DNA of 64,000 bases from Clostridium drakei (GCF_000633595.2 NZ_JIBU02000050.1:1-64000), one strand, 5' to 3'; shown: positions 9,294 through 18,571, counted from the stretch's first letter. Translations and numbers: made by a program. Notes: generated by a model from the sequence alone, not told the origin.

Positions 9294-9878
9294 ATGAGTT
9301 ATGTACCTGTGGTTATTGAACACACAAATTAATGAGAACGTTCTTATGATATTTATTCAAGATTGCTTAAAGATAGAATAATCATGTTAAATGGTGAGGT
9401 AACAGATGCAAGTGCTAGTGTAATTGTAGCACAACTTTTGTTTCTTGAAGCAAATAATCCTCATGAAGATATTCATTTTTATATAAATAGTCCAGGAGGC
9501 TCTATTACAGCTGGAATGGCAATATATGATACAATGCAGTATATTAAATTAGGTGTTTCTACAATATGTGTAGGAATGGCTGCAAGTATGGGGTCATTTC
9601 TTTTAACAGCAGGTGAACCTGGAAAAAGGTATGCACTCCCAAATAGTGAAATACTAATACATCAACCATCAGTATATGGAGGTTTTCAAGGACAGGCTAC
9701 TGATATAAAAATTCATACAGATTGGCTGCTTAAAACTAAGAAAAAAATGAATAAAATATACAGTGAAAAAACAGGTAAGCCTATTGAGCAAATAGAAAAG
9801 GATATGGAAAGAGATTGTTTTATGAGTGCTAAGGAAGCTGTAGAATATGGATTAGTGGATAAAATTCTTTCAAAATAG
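9294..9878 (+). pseudogene. clpP: ClpP-family serine protease with two tandem in-frame stop codons
   Basis: From ATG 9294, which has a good AAGGGTG RBS, the frame reads MSYVPVVIEHTN, then TAA TGA (9330-9335), then [18 protein letters not shown] and a complete ClpP core to 9878. ClpP orthologues read through here with a two-residue stretch such as RG, so the two stops sit in an otherwise intact N-terminus. The catalytic Ser (AASMGSF), His (ILIHQP) and Asp (ERDCFMSA) are all present and the core is full length. Translation could only restart at TTG 9363 or ATG 9384, giving a protein without the N-terminal axial loop that gates the ClpP pore. No ATPase partner is adjacent. It is either a young pseudogene of a second clpP copy or a ClpP core made from an internal start. 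Confidence 0.8.
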
Positions 9879-9973
9879 ACTTAGTTTTTGTATTTAATAT
9901 AGAGTTGTAATAATTATTTTAGAATTGCACAAACTATATTTAGCCTTCATTGTACAAATTATCTTACATGAAT

Positions 9974-10008
9974 AAGACCTGTACCTATTATGGTGCAGGT
10001 CTTGTTTT
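9974..10008 (+). terminator. Intrinsic terminator after the clpP paralogue
   Basis: AAGACCTGTACC (9974-9985) pairs with GGTGCAGGTCTT (9992-10003) with one G-U pair, followed by a short T-rich stretch. Confidence 0.75.
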
Positions 10009-10015
10009 GTCAATA

Positions 10016-10576
10016 TTATTCATGAAAGAAAATAGGTGCTGGTTTTCTAGTAGGTGCTGTTAGTTGTGCCTTAGGATATCCAAGAACCATAGGACATACC
10101 AATTTGTAGTTACTTGGAACATTATGTTTTGATTTAAAATCCGCAGTATCAAGAGTGTGTTCCCCAAAGCCTATCCAGCATGTTCCAATTCCATATTCAT
10201 TAGCAGCAAGCATAATGTTACCAGCAGCTAGAGTACAGTCATAAGTATACCAGTGAGAATTAGTGTCACCGTAGATTATTAACAAACAAGGAGCATCATA
10301 AAAAATGTTGAATTTCTCATTGGTTAACCAGCTTTCATACTGTTTTAGATATGGATATTTTTTAAAGTTTTCAAGTATGTATTTTTTTGTATCATCAGAT
10401 AACTGCTTCATTTCATCCCTATCAGTTATAACAGCAAAACCCCAAGCCTCATTTCCAGAACCAGTAGCAGCTTTGGTTCCAAGAGTAATTAATTCAGTGA
10501 TAATATCCTTGTCAATTTTTTTGTCTGTAAAAGATCGTATACTTCTTCTCTTGTTTATACATTCAATGATATTCAT
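10016..10576 (-). CDS. Nitroreductase-family flavoprotein (186 aa)
   Basis: The N-terminus ECINKRRSIRSF is the nitroreductase FMN-phosphate motif, and GTCWIGFGE plus the C-terminal VLGYPKAQ are the usual second FMN-contact segments. Family members are homodimeric FMN enzymes that use NAD(P)H to reduce nitro groups, quinones or other acceptors. The length is typical. No strong RBS is visible before the ATG. The promoter region contains a palindromic repeat (10588-10623). A second nitroreductase follows upstream on the same strand, but about 150 bases and a separate promoter region lie between them. The substrate is unknown. Confidence 0.88.
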   Translation of the reverse strand: MNIIECINKRRSIRSFTDKKIDKDIITELITLGTKAATGSGNEAWGFAVITDRDEMKQLSDDTKKYILENFKKYPYLKQYESWLTNEKFNIFYDAPCLLIIYGDTNSHWYTYDCTLAAGNIMLAANEYGIGTCWIGFGEHTLDTADFKSKHNVPSNYKLVCPMVLGYPKAQLTAPTRKPAPIFFHE

Positions 10577-10587
10577 AAATTTTATGT

Positions 10588-10623
10588 AGTGACAAAGTGT
10601 ATAATAAGTATCACTTCATCACT
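10588..10623. promoter_or_regulatory. Candidate operator for the nitroreductase gene
   Basis: The arms AGTGACAAAGTG (10588-10599) and CACTTCATCACT (10612-10623) are inverted repeats matching at 10 of 12 positions with a 12-bp spacer. The site lies directly upstream of the minus-strand nitroreductase start and is probably bound by an unidentified dimeric repressor or activator. Confidence 0.5.
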
Positions 10624-10724
10624 ATAATTCACTTCCTTTCTTTCTAAATTTTTCTGTATACAACATTATAGCATGTTGATAGTATGTAAAGTAAGGATTA
10701 TGATTACTATTTGATAAATTAAGC

Positions 10725-11288
10725 CTAAAGCCATTCTGTAATTTCTTGCAATGGCTTTCGTGGTCGTGGGTATGGTGATTGATCAGGATATCCTATAGCT
10801 ACGGCTGCCACAAGCTCATCTCTACGATTTAACCATGAGCATATTTCTTTATCACAATAAAAAATATCACAAATCCAAAGAGCACCTAATTTAGAATCCT
10901 GTGCTGCCAAAAGAAGTGTTTGTATAGATGCACCTATGGATTGAGTATCAGTAAGTAATCTATGATGATTGTAGTCTTCTTCGAAATTAGAAAATGCATT
11001 GAATACTAAAACTACTGCCGATGCTTCATTAATTGAATTGGCACTTAACTCAAAACTTCCAATAGATTTGTTTTGTTTTTTATATAAACTTGATACATCA
11101 CTCATAATATTTACTAACTCGTTTTTCTTCTTATTTTGAAGAACAACAAATCTCCATGGCTGACGATTTTTACCTGAAGGTGCTTTCGTTGCTAATTCCA
11201 GTAAATTTTCAAGTGTTTCTTTTGGTATTATTTTATTTTGAAACTTTCTTATACTTCTTCGTTCTTCTATTGCCTTTATTGTATCCAT
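10725..11288 (-). CDS. Nitroreductase-family flavoprotein (187 aa)
   Basis: This is a second member of the FMN nitroreductase superfamily, with the N-terminal AIEERRSIRKF motif, KAPSGKNRQPWRFVVL (the typical PSG.N.QPW FMN pocket) and C-terminal AIGYPDQSPYPRPRKPL. The sequence is clearly different from its neighbour at 10016-10576, so it is not a recent duplication. A GGAGG RBS precedes the ATG. It may reduce enones, nitroaromatics or quinones. No partner gene indicates the physiological role. Confidence 0.88.
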   Translation of the reverse strand: MDTIKAIEERRSIRKFQNKIIPKETLENLLELATKAPSGKNRQPWRFVVLQNKKKNELVNIMSDVSSLYKKQNKSIGSFELSANSINEASAVVLVFNAFSNFEEDYNHHRLLTDTQSIGASIQTLLLAAQDSKLGALWICDIFYCDKEICSWLNRRDELVAAVAIGYPDQSPYPRPRKPLQEITEWL

Positions 11289-11350
11289 AGTAATCCTCCT
11301 GTAAGTAATTATTATAAGATATATTAATATATTCTATAATTTACTACAAA

Positions 11351-11393
11351 ATAAAAAAATCTATATGGGGTATATGAAAAAACCCCATATAGA
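11351..11393 (-). terminator. Intrinsic terminator after the M24 peptidase
   Basis: TCTATATGGGGT (11360-11371) and ACCCCATATAGA (11382-11393) form a perfect 12-bp stem. On the minus strand it is followed by a run of seven T. Confidence 0.9.
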
Positions 11394-11397
11394 AAAA

Positions 11398-12474
11398 TTA
11401 TTCTACTACAATTAAATCTTTTGTATAATGATTTAAAACTTCGCATCCGTCTTCTGTTACTATTACAAGATCTTCGATACGAACGCCTACATCTCCAGGT
11501 AGGTATATTCCAGGTTCGATTGAAAATATCTGACCTGGTTGAACTCTATCTGTATTTGAAGAAGATACATCACCAAAGTCATGACATTCAATGCCGATTG
11601 AATGTCCTAATCTATGGGTAAAGTATTTTCCGTATCCTTTTTCAGTTATATAATCTCTAGCTGCTGCATCTATATCGCAAAATCTGACACCTGCTTTAAC
11701 TTTATCTATACCTCTTTTATTTGCCTCAAGTACAATGTTGTATATTTCTCTACTGTGCTCTGAAACAGATTTGTAGAATACAGTTCTTGTCATATCAGAA
11801 CAATATGAGTTTTTCTTACAACCAATATCAATTACAACACTGTCTCCTGGTTTAACTGTAGAATTATCCATTACATGATGAGGATCAGCAGCATTTGCTC
11901 CATAACCTACTATAGGATCAAAAGAATGTCCCTCAGCACCAAGTTCTTCCCATATACCAGAAAGAAGTTGACCCATCTTTTTTTCAGAATGTTTTTCAGG
12001 AACAAGCTTAATCATTTTGTCTACTGCAATATCATTTAATTTTGAAGCTTGTCTCATCAATTCTTTTTCATTTTCATCTTTGCACATTCTTACCATATCG
12101 ACAATTTCAGATCCATTTACAAATGTGCTTCCGCATTTAAGTTCCATTAATCCTAAAAGAAATTTTGAAGGCCAGTTTTTATCAATACCCATAGGTTTAT
12201 CTTTTTCAACATGTTTTGCTAGAATTTGTACTGGATTTTCAGTATCATTAAACCATATCATTTCTGTTCCCAAATCTTCAGTTATTGGAAATAATTCATT
12301 AATAAATAATTTATTTTTTCCATTTAGATTTAAGTAAAGTACAAGCATTCTTTCACCAGGAAGAATCCACTTCCCTGTAAGATAGAAAATACTAGCAGGA
12401 TCAGATACTATAATCTGAGGCAGCTTTCTATCTTCCATAATTTTTAAAACTTTTTTTAATCTTTCCTGTATCAT
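11398..12474 (-). CDS. pepQ: Xaa-Pro dipeptidase/aminopeptidase, M24 family
   Basis: This 358-aa cytoplasmic metallopeptidase has a creatinase-like N-domain (residues ~1-130) and a pita-bread catalytic domain. The metal ligands are visible as the two Asp of [18 protein letters not shown], the His of [13 protein letters not shown], and the Glu of FSIEPGIY and VRIEDLVI. It releases N-terminal residues ahead of proline or splits X-Pro dipeptides. Its length fits PepQ/YqhT-type enzymes, so the exact specificity within the family is inferred. It is divergent from the XRE-cupin regulator and the aminopeptidase P/POT genes, which points to a shared peptide-use function. RBS AGGAGGGA precedes the ATG. 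Confidence 0.88.
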   Translation of the reverse strand: MIQERLKKVLKIMEDRKLPQIIVSDPASIFYLTGKWILPGERMLVLYLNLNGKNKLFINELFPITEDLGTEMIWFNDTENPVQILAKHVEKDKPMGIDKNWPSKFLLGLMELKCGSTFVNGSEIVDMVRMCKDENEKELMRQASKLNDIAVDKMIKLVPEKHSEKKMGQLLSGIWEELGAEGHSFDPIVGYGANAADPHHVMDNSTVKPGDSVVIDIGCKKNSYCSDMTRTVFYKSVSEHSREIYNIVLEANKRGIDKVKAGVRFCDIDAAARDYITEKGYGKYFTHRLGHSIGIECHDFGDVSSSNTDRVQPGQIFSIEPGIYLPGDVGVRIEDLVIVTEDGCEVLNHYTKDLIVVE

Positions 12475-12511
12475 GAAAAATTCCCTCCTAAAAATAATAT
12501 ACTTTTTAGTC

Positions 12512-12531
12512 GCTTGCGGAATTCCGTAAGC
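12512..12531. promoter_or_regulatory. Near-perfect 20-bp palindrome in the divergent promoter region
   Basis: GCTTGCGGAATTCCGTAAGC reads the same on both strands except for one symmetric mismatch. It lies 38 bases upstream of the M24 peptidase start and about 275 bases upstream of the XRE-cupin gene. It is a good candidate operator for that regulator. A second inverted repeat, GTCTAAT/ATTAGAC, follows at 12541-12562. Confidence 0.5.
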
Positions 12532-12806
12532 ATTAAATTAGTCTAATTTTTAGTTATTAGACGTTTATATTTTACCACACTATGGAATAATAAAGTTTAT
12601 CACAATAAAAATAAGCCATAGCGAGGAGAATAATCATGTTTTATATTAGTAAATTCTATTTTTGAAATATTTACTCATATTAAAATTCAAAATGTTGAAT
12701 TGTTTTCGTTTTCATGATATTATATTATCATAATTATTACAGTATGTACATAATTAATTTTAGATATACTGTAATTTAACGTGAAAATCATATTATTTGG
12801 AGGAAA

Positions 12807-13355
12807 ATGATGATAAATGAAATAGCACAAAAAATACATGATTTACGAAAAGAAAAAAATCTTACTTTAAAAGATTTAAGCAATTTAACTGGGTTATCAA
12901 TAAGTTTTTTGTCTCAGGTTGAAAATAATTCATCATCTCTTGCAATAACTTCTTTAAAAAAGATTTCAGATGCTTTAGATGTTAATATAAATTATTTTTT
13001 TGATATTCCAGAAGTGAATAATTTTTTAGTCAAATCAGAGGATGAAAAACCTTTTAAAATAGAAGGTTCAAATTCAGAGTTCATAAGATTAAGTGGAGAT
13101 TTTCTCAATCGAAAGCTGGAAGCTATGATCACAACGATTCCGCCAGAACAAAGGCATGGTAGTAACTTTAGCCATCCTGGAGAGGAATTTGTTTATGTTC
13201 TTGAGGGGACTCTTATTGTGGTAATTGATGAAAATGAATATGAAGTTAAGGCGGGAGATTCAATACATTATCCGTCAACGTCTAATCACGGATGGATTAA
13301 TCCATCTAAACAAAGTGTGAAGATCCTTACTGTACTAACACCAGTAATTTTTTAA
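12807..13355 (+). CDS. XRE-family transcriptional regulator with C-terminal cupin
   Basis: This 182-aa protein has an N-terminal helix-turn-helix (residues ~5-65, LKDLSNLTGLSISFLSQVEN), a linker, and a C-terminal cupin barrel with the HPGEEFVYVLEGTL and AGDSIHYPSTSNHGW strands. Such regulators sense a small metabolite through the cupin and often control neighbouring amino-acid or peptide genes. It is divergent from the M24 peptidase and precedes the aminopeptidase P and POT genes by 99 bases. It is therefore the likely local regulator. GGAGGAAA precedes two adjacent ATG codons (12807 and 12810), so the start is uncertain by one codon. Confidence 0.88.
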   Translation: MMINEIAQKIHDLRKEKNLTLKDLSNLTGLSISFLSQVENNSSSLAITSLKKISDALDVNINYFFDIPEVNNFLVKSEDEKPFKIEGSNSEFIRLSGDFLNRKLEAMITTIPPEQRHGSNFSHPGEEFVYVLEGTLIVVIDENEYEVKAGDSIHYPSTSNHGWINPSKQSVKILTVLTPVIF

Positions 13356-13371
13356 AAATTTGCTATTCTTT

Positions 13372-13423
13372 GAAAAGCAATTCTATTTTTTATTGTAATA
13401 TAGAAAATATTAAATTGCTTTTC
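13372..13423. repeat. Inverted repeat between regulator and aminopeptidase P
   Basis: GAAAAGCAATT (13372-13382) is the reverse complement of AATTGCTTTTC (13413-13423), with a 30-bp AT-rich spacer. It could be a weak terminator after the regulator or an operator for the following gene. Confidence 0.4.
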
Positions 13424-13454
13424 TAAAAATAAATTATGAAAGAGATGAACAAAT

Positions 13455-15254
13455 ATGAGTGAAGGTGTAAAAAAAATAATTTCAAGATTAAGAAAAATCA
13501 TGGAACAAGAGAGCTTGGATGCTTATGTTATTCCATCCTCAGACAATCATCAAAGCGAATATGTAGGTGAATTTTTTAAGGCAATAACTTATGTGACAGG
13601 ATTTACAGGTGAGGCTGCCACAGTAGTTATTATGAAAAATGAAATTGGACTTTGGACAGATGGAAGATTTTTTTTGCAAGCTGAATATCAACTTAAAGGC
13701 AGTGGAATTAAGCTCTTCAAAATGGGCAACCCAGGTGTGCCTACAGTGTTAGAATATTTGGAAAATCAAATTCCATGTAATGGTAAACTTGGATTTGATG
13801 GACGTCTTATTTCTATGCAAGAAGGAGGAGAAATTGTTCAGAGACTTGCACGTAAGAGCGTGATAGTTGAATATGACCATGACCTTATTGACAAAGTGTG
13901 GGAAGGCCGTCCTAAACTTGCAAGTGAACCTGTTTTTCTTCTTGAAGAAAAGTATTCTGGTGAAAGTACAGTATCCAAGCTATGCAGGGTAAGGAAGGTT
14001 ATGGAAGAAGAAGGCGCAAATCAGCATGTTATTACAACTTTAGATGATATTGCATGGTTACTTAACATTCGAGGTAGTGATGTTTCATATTCACCACTGA
14101 TACTTTGCTATGTAGTCGTTTCTATGAAAAAGGTAGACTTGTTTATTGAAGAAAGTCGACTTGATGCTAAAGTAAAGGAAGTTTTAGCTAAAGATGGTGT
14201 AGTATTAAGGCCTTACAATGATATTTATGAATATGTTAAGAGCTTTAAAGATGAAGATGTAGTAATGATTGATCCAGAACGCATCAATTATGCACTTTAT
14301 AAGGATATTCAATCTAACACCAAAAAAATAGAAAGGGACAATCCTACAGTACTATTTAAAGCTATGAAAAATTCTGTAGAACTTGCTAATATTGAAAACG
14401 CTCACATTAAAGATGGTGTTGCCTTTACAAAGTTGATGTATTGGCTAAAGACAAATGTGGGGAAAACAAAAATCACAGAAATTACTGTTGCTGAAAAATT
14501 GGAAGAATTAAGAAAACTTCAAGATGGTTACTTATGGCAAAGCTTTGCACCAATTTGTGCGTTTAAGGAGCATGCGGCTATGATGCATTATTCTTCTACA
14601 CCTGAAACAGATGTAGAACTTGAAAAAGGCTACTTTTTCTTAATGGATACTGGTGGAAACTATTTTGAAGGCTCAACGGATATTACTAGAACAATAGCTC
14701 TTGGAGAAGTGAGTAAAGAGCTTAAACATCACTTTACAACTGTGGCTAGAGCTATGATGAATTTAGCGCGTGCTAAATTTTTATATGGATGCAAAGGATA
14801 TAACTTGGATGTGTTAGCTAGAGAGCCTATGTGGAATCTTGATATTGACTATAAATGTGGAACCGGTCATGGAGTTGGTTATTTGTTAAATGTTCATGAA
14901 GGACCTACTGGTTTTAGGTGGTATATAGTACCATCAAAGCATGAAACACACATATTTGAGGAAGGTATGGTCATAACTGATGAACCTGGAATTTATATAG
15001 ATGGATCACATGGTATACGCTTAGAAAATGAACTTATTGTTAGGAAAGGTGTTGAAAATGAATTTGGTCAATTTATGCATTTTGATGCTGTAACTTATGC
15101 TCCAATAGATTTGGATGCAATAGACTCAGAAGATCTTAACCGTGATGAAAAACTGTATTTAAACAGTTATCATAAACTTGTGTACCAGAAATTAGCTGAA
15201 CACTTAAATGATAAAGAACGTGAATGGCTCAAATTGTATACAAGAGAAATTTAA
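13455..15254 (+). CDS. Aminopeptidase P (three-domain M24B peptidase)
   Basis: At 599 aa this is the long, eukaryotic-like form with two creatinase-type N-domains (residues ~5-150 and ~155-310) and a C-terminal metal-dependent catalytic domain. Ligands are the Asp pair in FLMDTGGNYFEGSTDITRT, the His of GTGHGVGYLLNVHEGP, and the Glu residues of ITDEPGIY and RLENELIV. It removes an N-terminal residue when proline is second. The POT transporter begins 26 bases downstream with its own RBS, so the two form an operon that imports and trims peptides. AAGAGATGA precedes the ATG. Confidence 0.92.
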   Translation: MSEGVKKIISRLRKIMEQESLDAYVIPSSDNHQSEYVGEFFKAITYVTGFTGEAATVVIMKNEIGLWTDGRFFLQAEYQLKGSGIKLFKMGNPGVPTVLEYLENQIPCNGKLGFDGRLISMQEGGEIVQRLARKSVIVEYDHDLIDKVWEGRPKLASEPVFLLEEKYSGESTVSKLCRVRKVMEEEGANQHVITTLDDIAWLLNIRGSDVSYSPLILCYVVVSMKKVDLFIEESRLDAKVKEVLAKDGVVLRPYNDIYEYVKSFKDEDVVMIDPERINYALYKDIQSNTKKIERDNPTVLFKAMKNSVELANIENAHIKDGVAFTKLMYWLKTNVGKTKITEITVAEKLEELRKLQDGYLWQSFAPICAFKEHAAMMHYSSTPETDVELEKGYFFLMDTGGNYFEGSTDITRTIALGEVSKELKHHFTTVARAMMNLARAKFLYGCKGYNLDVLAREPMWNLDIDYKCGTGHGVGYLLNVHEGPTGFRWYIVPSKHETHIFEEGMVITDEPGIYIDGSHGIRLENELIVRKGVENEFGQFMHFDAVTYAPIDLDAIDSEDLNRDEKLYLNSYHKLVYQKLAEHLNDKEREWLKLYTREI

Positions 15255-15280
15255 AAAATCAAATTTGAAGGGGGAAAATC

Positions 15281-16666
15281 ATGAGTGAAATGACAGTAAA
15301 AGACAAACGACCTTTTGGTTTTTACGTTTGTTGTATTTCGTTCTTATTAGAAAGAATGGCCTATTATGCAGCTAAATATCTTATATTTGTTTTTGTTGCA
15401 GCCACAATAGTAACAGGTGGATTGGGACTTACAAAAGTTGAAGCTGCACTTATTCAATCAAATCTTGTTGCATTTACCTATCTTGCACCTGTTGTTGGTG
15501 GGTTTATTTGTGACAGATATATTGGAGCAAGATATTGTATTCCAGTTGGATTACTTTTGATGGCTGGTGGCTATATAATTGGAGGATCTGCAACAAGTGT
15601 ATTAACAATGAACATAATGGTAGCTCTTGTAGCTATTGGTACAGGACTTTTTAAAGGAAATGTTTCTGCAATTAATGGATCTTTATTTAAAGATGAAGCA
15701 CAGCTTGACTCAGCATTTTCAGTTCAGTATTCTTTTGTTAATGTTGGATCATTTATAGGAACAATGGCAGTGGGAGTTCTTGTAGCTAGTACTTTTGCAC
15801 ATGGTGGCGTTCAGGGCTTCAGACCTGCATTCAAATTATGTGGTATTATTTGTATTATTGATGCTTTATGGTTTTTGTTTGGTATGAAATTTCTTGGTGA
15901 TGCAGGAAAAAAACCTTTTAAAGCGGGTAAGCATATTGAAAAGAAAGTTGAAGCTGAAGTTAAGCCATTAACAAGAGTTGAAAGAAGAAAGGTATTTGCC
16001 ATTATATTAGTATCTATATTTTCAATTGTATTCTGGATTTTTTGGTATCTAACTTACCTAGCTGTTTATGATTATGGTGCTCAATTTGTCAATATGAACC
16101 TAGGTGGATTTACAGTACCACTTTCCTGGTTTGATTCATTAAATTCTTTTGTATGTATTGTACTAGGACCAGTTTTGGCTATATTATGGTTTAAATTGTC
16201 TAAGAGACCTCAAGGTGATATAAGCTTGTTCAAAAAATTAGCTATGGGACTTAGTTTCCTTGGATTATCTTTCTTGATGCTTGTAGGAGCTGAACTTTCA
16301 AGAGGTATAGGTGCATCAGCTGCATCAAAGGCAAATATTATTTGGATCATTGCGTTTGGTGTACTACTTAGTATGGGAGAAATGCTTTTCTCACCACTTG
16401 GTAATTCTTTTGTTACTAAATATGCACCAAATAAGATGTATTCGGTGCTTATGGGGGTTTGGATTTTTGCTACTTTCATTGCTGGTAAATCTTATGGCTA
16501 TTTATATGCATTTGCTTCAAAATTCCCGATAATGAAGGCATATATTGTAATACCAATCATTTTATTTATATGTGGAGTGTTATTATTCTTATTTGACAAA
16601 AAGCTTGTAAGATTGCTTGAAGATGAAGATCCTAGTAAAAAGGATAGTGCTAATTTATCTGCTTAA
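15281..16666 (+). CDS. POT-family proton-dependent peptide transporter
   Basis: This 461-aa membrane protein has about 12-14 predicted helices and POT-family signatures, for example GTGLFKGNVSAINGSLF and FSVQYSFVNVGSFIGTMAVG. It imports di- and tripeptides with protons. The helix-1 proton-coupling motif normally reads ExxER; here it is FLLER (in ISFLLERMAYY), so the first Glu is replaced by Phe, which may change coupling or substrate range. A large cytoplasmic loop (residues ~205-238) is rich in Lys. It is the last gene of the pepP-POT operon, with GAAGGGGGAAA as RBS and a terminator after it. Confidence 0.88.
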   Translation: MSEMTVKDKRPFGFYVCCISFLLERMAYYAAKYLIFVFVAATIVTGGLGLTKVEAALIQSNLVAFTYLAPVVGGFICDRYIGARYCIPVGLLLMAGGYIIGGSATSVLTMNIMVALVAIGTGLFKGNVSAINGSLFKDEAQLDSAFSVQYSFVNVGSFIGTMAVGVLVASTFAHGGVQGFRPAFKLCGIICIIDALWFLFGMKFLGDAGKKPFKAGKHIEKKVEAEVKPLTRVERRKVFAIILVSIFSIVFWIFWYLTYLAVYDYGAQFVNMNLGGFTVPLSWFDSLNSFVCIVLGPVLAILWFKLSKRPQGDISLFKKLAMGLSFLGLSFLMLVGAELSRGIGASAASKANIIWIIAFGVLLSMGEMLFSPLGNSFVTKYAPNKMYSVLMGVWIFATFIAGKSYGYLYAFASKFPIMKAYIVIPIILFICGVLLFLFDKKLVRLLEDEDPSKKDSANLSA

Positions 16667-16689
16667 TAGTTTTTATTTTTAAAATAGAG

Positions 16690-16728
16690 AAGGTGCCTTC
16701 TAGTAATTTACAGAGGGCATCTTTTTTT
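16690..16728 (+). terminator. Intrinsic terminator after the POT transporter
   Basis: AAGGTGCCTTCT pairs with AGAGGGCATCTT (with G-U pairs) around an 11-base loop, followed by seven T. Confidence 0.8.
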
Positions 16729-16801
16729 AAATAAAAACATGATATAATAAATTATTGACAGTTTAAATTGATAACATGTGAGTTTAGAGAAGGAGAGATA
16801 T

Positions 16802-18571
16802 ATGATTCTTTGTACTTTAATAGGCAATCCTAATGTTGGACAAGATATTATATTTAATAAAATAGCAAGAATTCAAAAGAATTCTGATGATGAAGGAAGT
16901 TCAAAAATTGAAAAGCAGGAAGGATTTATTGACAACGCAATTAAAATAGTGGCCTTTCCAGGAATATATTCTATAGATACAGATTCAAAGCTTGAAAAAA
17001 TATTCAATGATTATATAAATGGTAATAAGGTGGATTTAATAATAAATGTGGTAAATGCTCTTAATTTGGAAAGGAACCTTTATCTTACTATGCAACTTAA
17101 AAAGTTGAATATACCTATACTTGTAGTTTTAAATAAGATAGATAGAGCAGAAAAAAGTGGATTATATATAGATTGTGAAAAATTGTCTGAAATTTTAGGA
17201 GCCAAAATTATATCAATGAATAATATAACTGATAAAGAGGTAAAAAAACTAAAGAATTGTATAAAAAAAGATAAATTTACAGTTTGTAAAAAAATAGACG
17301 ATAACACAAATAATGAAAAAGAAATTTATTCTTATATAGAAAAAATTATGAATTTAGTTGCTGTAAAAAAAGTGAAAAATGCAATTAGTGGTACAGAAAA
17401 AATTGATAGATTTGTTTTAAATAAATACTTGGCATATCCTATATTTATAGCTATTATATATTTAATTTTTAAATTGGTTTTTTCATGGATAGGAACGCCT
17501 TTGTCTGAAGTATTTAGAAGTACACTTTTTAATTATGTAATACCTTTTTTAAATAAGCTTTTACAAAACCAAAGTCCGTGGTTTAAATCACTTTTAGTTG
17601 ATGGAGTTGTATCTGGAATTAGCTCAGTTTTAGTATTTTTACCTGTAATACTTACACTTTTTGCATTACTTTCTTTATTAGAAGACAGTGGATATATGAG
17701 TAGAGCAGCTTTTTTAATGGATAAAATTATGAGTTTATCAGGAGTATCTGGTAAATCATTTATTCCTATGATTATAGGGTTTGGTTGTTCTGTTCCAGCA
17801 CTTATGGCTGCAAAAAATATTGAAAATAAAAGAGAAAGAATAATTACAGCATTAGTTATACCTTTCATGTCCTGTAATGCAAAGCTTCCAGTATACATGC
17901 TTTTTACTACCATATTTTTTCCAGGAAAGGAAATTGTAATTTTAGGTTTAATGTATATTACAGGTATATTAATGGCATTTTTCTATAGTTTTATATTTAA
18001 ATTAATATTTAAAGAGAAGGAATATGAACCATATATGGAAGAATTGCCTCATTATGTCATGCCTGATTTAAAACTACTTTTAATGCATACCTGGGAAAAA
18101 GGAAAAGGCTTTTTAAAGAAAATAGGAACTATAATTTTTTCTATGTCCATTATAACATGGGTATTGTCTAACTTTAATTTCAGTGGTATGGTAAATATAA
18201 ATTATAGTTTTCTTGCATCAGTTGGAAAATTTATATCACCAATTTTTAATCCTCTAGGCTTTGGAAATTGGCAGAATTCAGTTTCGCTTCTTACAGGGCT
18301 TATGGGGAAGGAAGTTATAGCAGGAACCTTAGGGGTTCTATATGGTGGCAATTTACCTTCGGTTATTCCACATCAATTTAATTTAGCGTCAGCCTTAAGT
18401 TTTTTGATTTTTGTACTGCTATATACTCCTTGTGCATCTAGTATAATAACAATAAAAAAAGAATTTGGAATGAAGCTCACTTTGGTTTCTATATTTTATC
18501 AATTTGCTAATGCATGGATAATTTCATTTTTATTTTTTCATATGGGAATGAGGTATTTTTATGGATTATAG
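16802..18571 (+). CDS. feoB: FeoB-like ferrous iron transporter with a degenerate G1 motif
   Basis: This 589-aa polytopic membrane protein has an N-terminal G domain and two Gate repeats. The membrane part is well conserved: GFGCSVPALMAAKNIENKRE, PFMSCNAKLPVYMLF and GKEVIAGTLGVLY match FeoB. The G domain is unusual. G1 reads GNPNVGQD where FeoB has GNPNVGKT, so the phosphate-binding Lys and the Mg-binding Thr/Ser are gone. G3 reads AFPGIYS instead of DLPGTYS. G4 (LNKID) is intact. GTP hydrolysis by the usual mechanism looks impaired. The start was moved to ATG 16802 because AAGGAGAG precedes it; the open frame begins at GTG 16778. There is no feoA beside it; a small Cys-rich partner overlaps its 3' end. 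Confidence 0.88.
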   Translation: MILCTLIGNPNVGQDIIFNKIARIQKNSDDEGSSKIEKQEGFIDNAIKIVAFPGIYSIDTDSKLEKIFNDYINGNKVDLIINVVNALNLERNLYLTMQLKKLNIPILVVLNKIDRAEKSGLYIDCEKLSEILGAKIISMNNITDKEVKKLKNCIKKDKFTVCKKIDDNTNNEKEIYSYIEKIMNLVAVKKVKNAISGTEKIDRFVLNKYLAYPIFIAIIYLIFKLVFSWIGTPLSEVFRSTLFNYVIPFLNKLLQNQSPWFKSLLVDGVVSGISSVLVFLPVILTLFALLSLLEDSGYMSRAAFLMDKIMSLSGVSGKSFIPMIIGFGCSVPALMAAKNIENKRERIITALVIPFMSCNAKLPVYMLFTTIFFPGKEIVILGLMYITGILMAFFYSFIFKLIFKEKEYEPYMEELPHYVMPDLKLLLMHTWEKGKGFLKKIGTIIFSMSIITWVLSNFNFSGMVNINYSFLASVGKFISPIFNPLGFGNWQNSVSLLTGLMGKEVIAGTLGVLYGGNLPSVIPHQFNLASALSFLIFVLLYTPCASSIITIKKEFGMKLTLVSIFYQFANAWIISFLFFHMGMRYFYGL

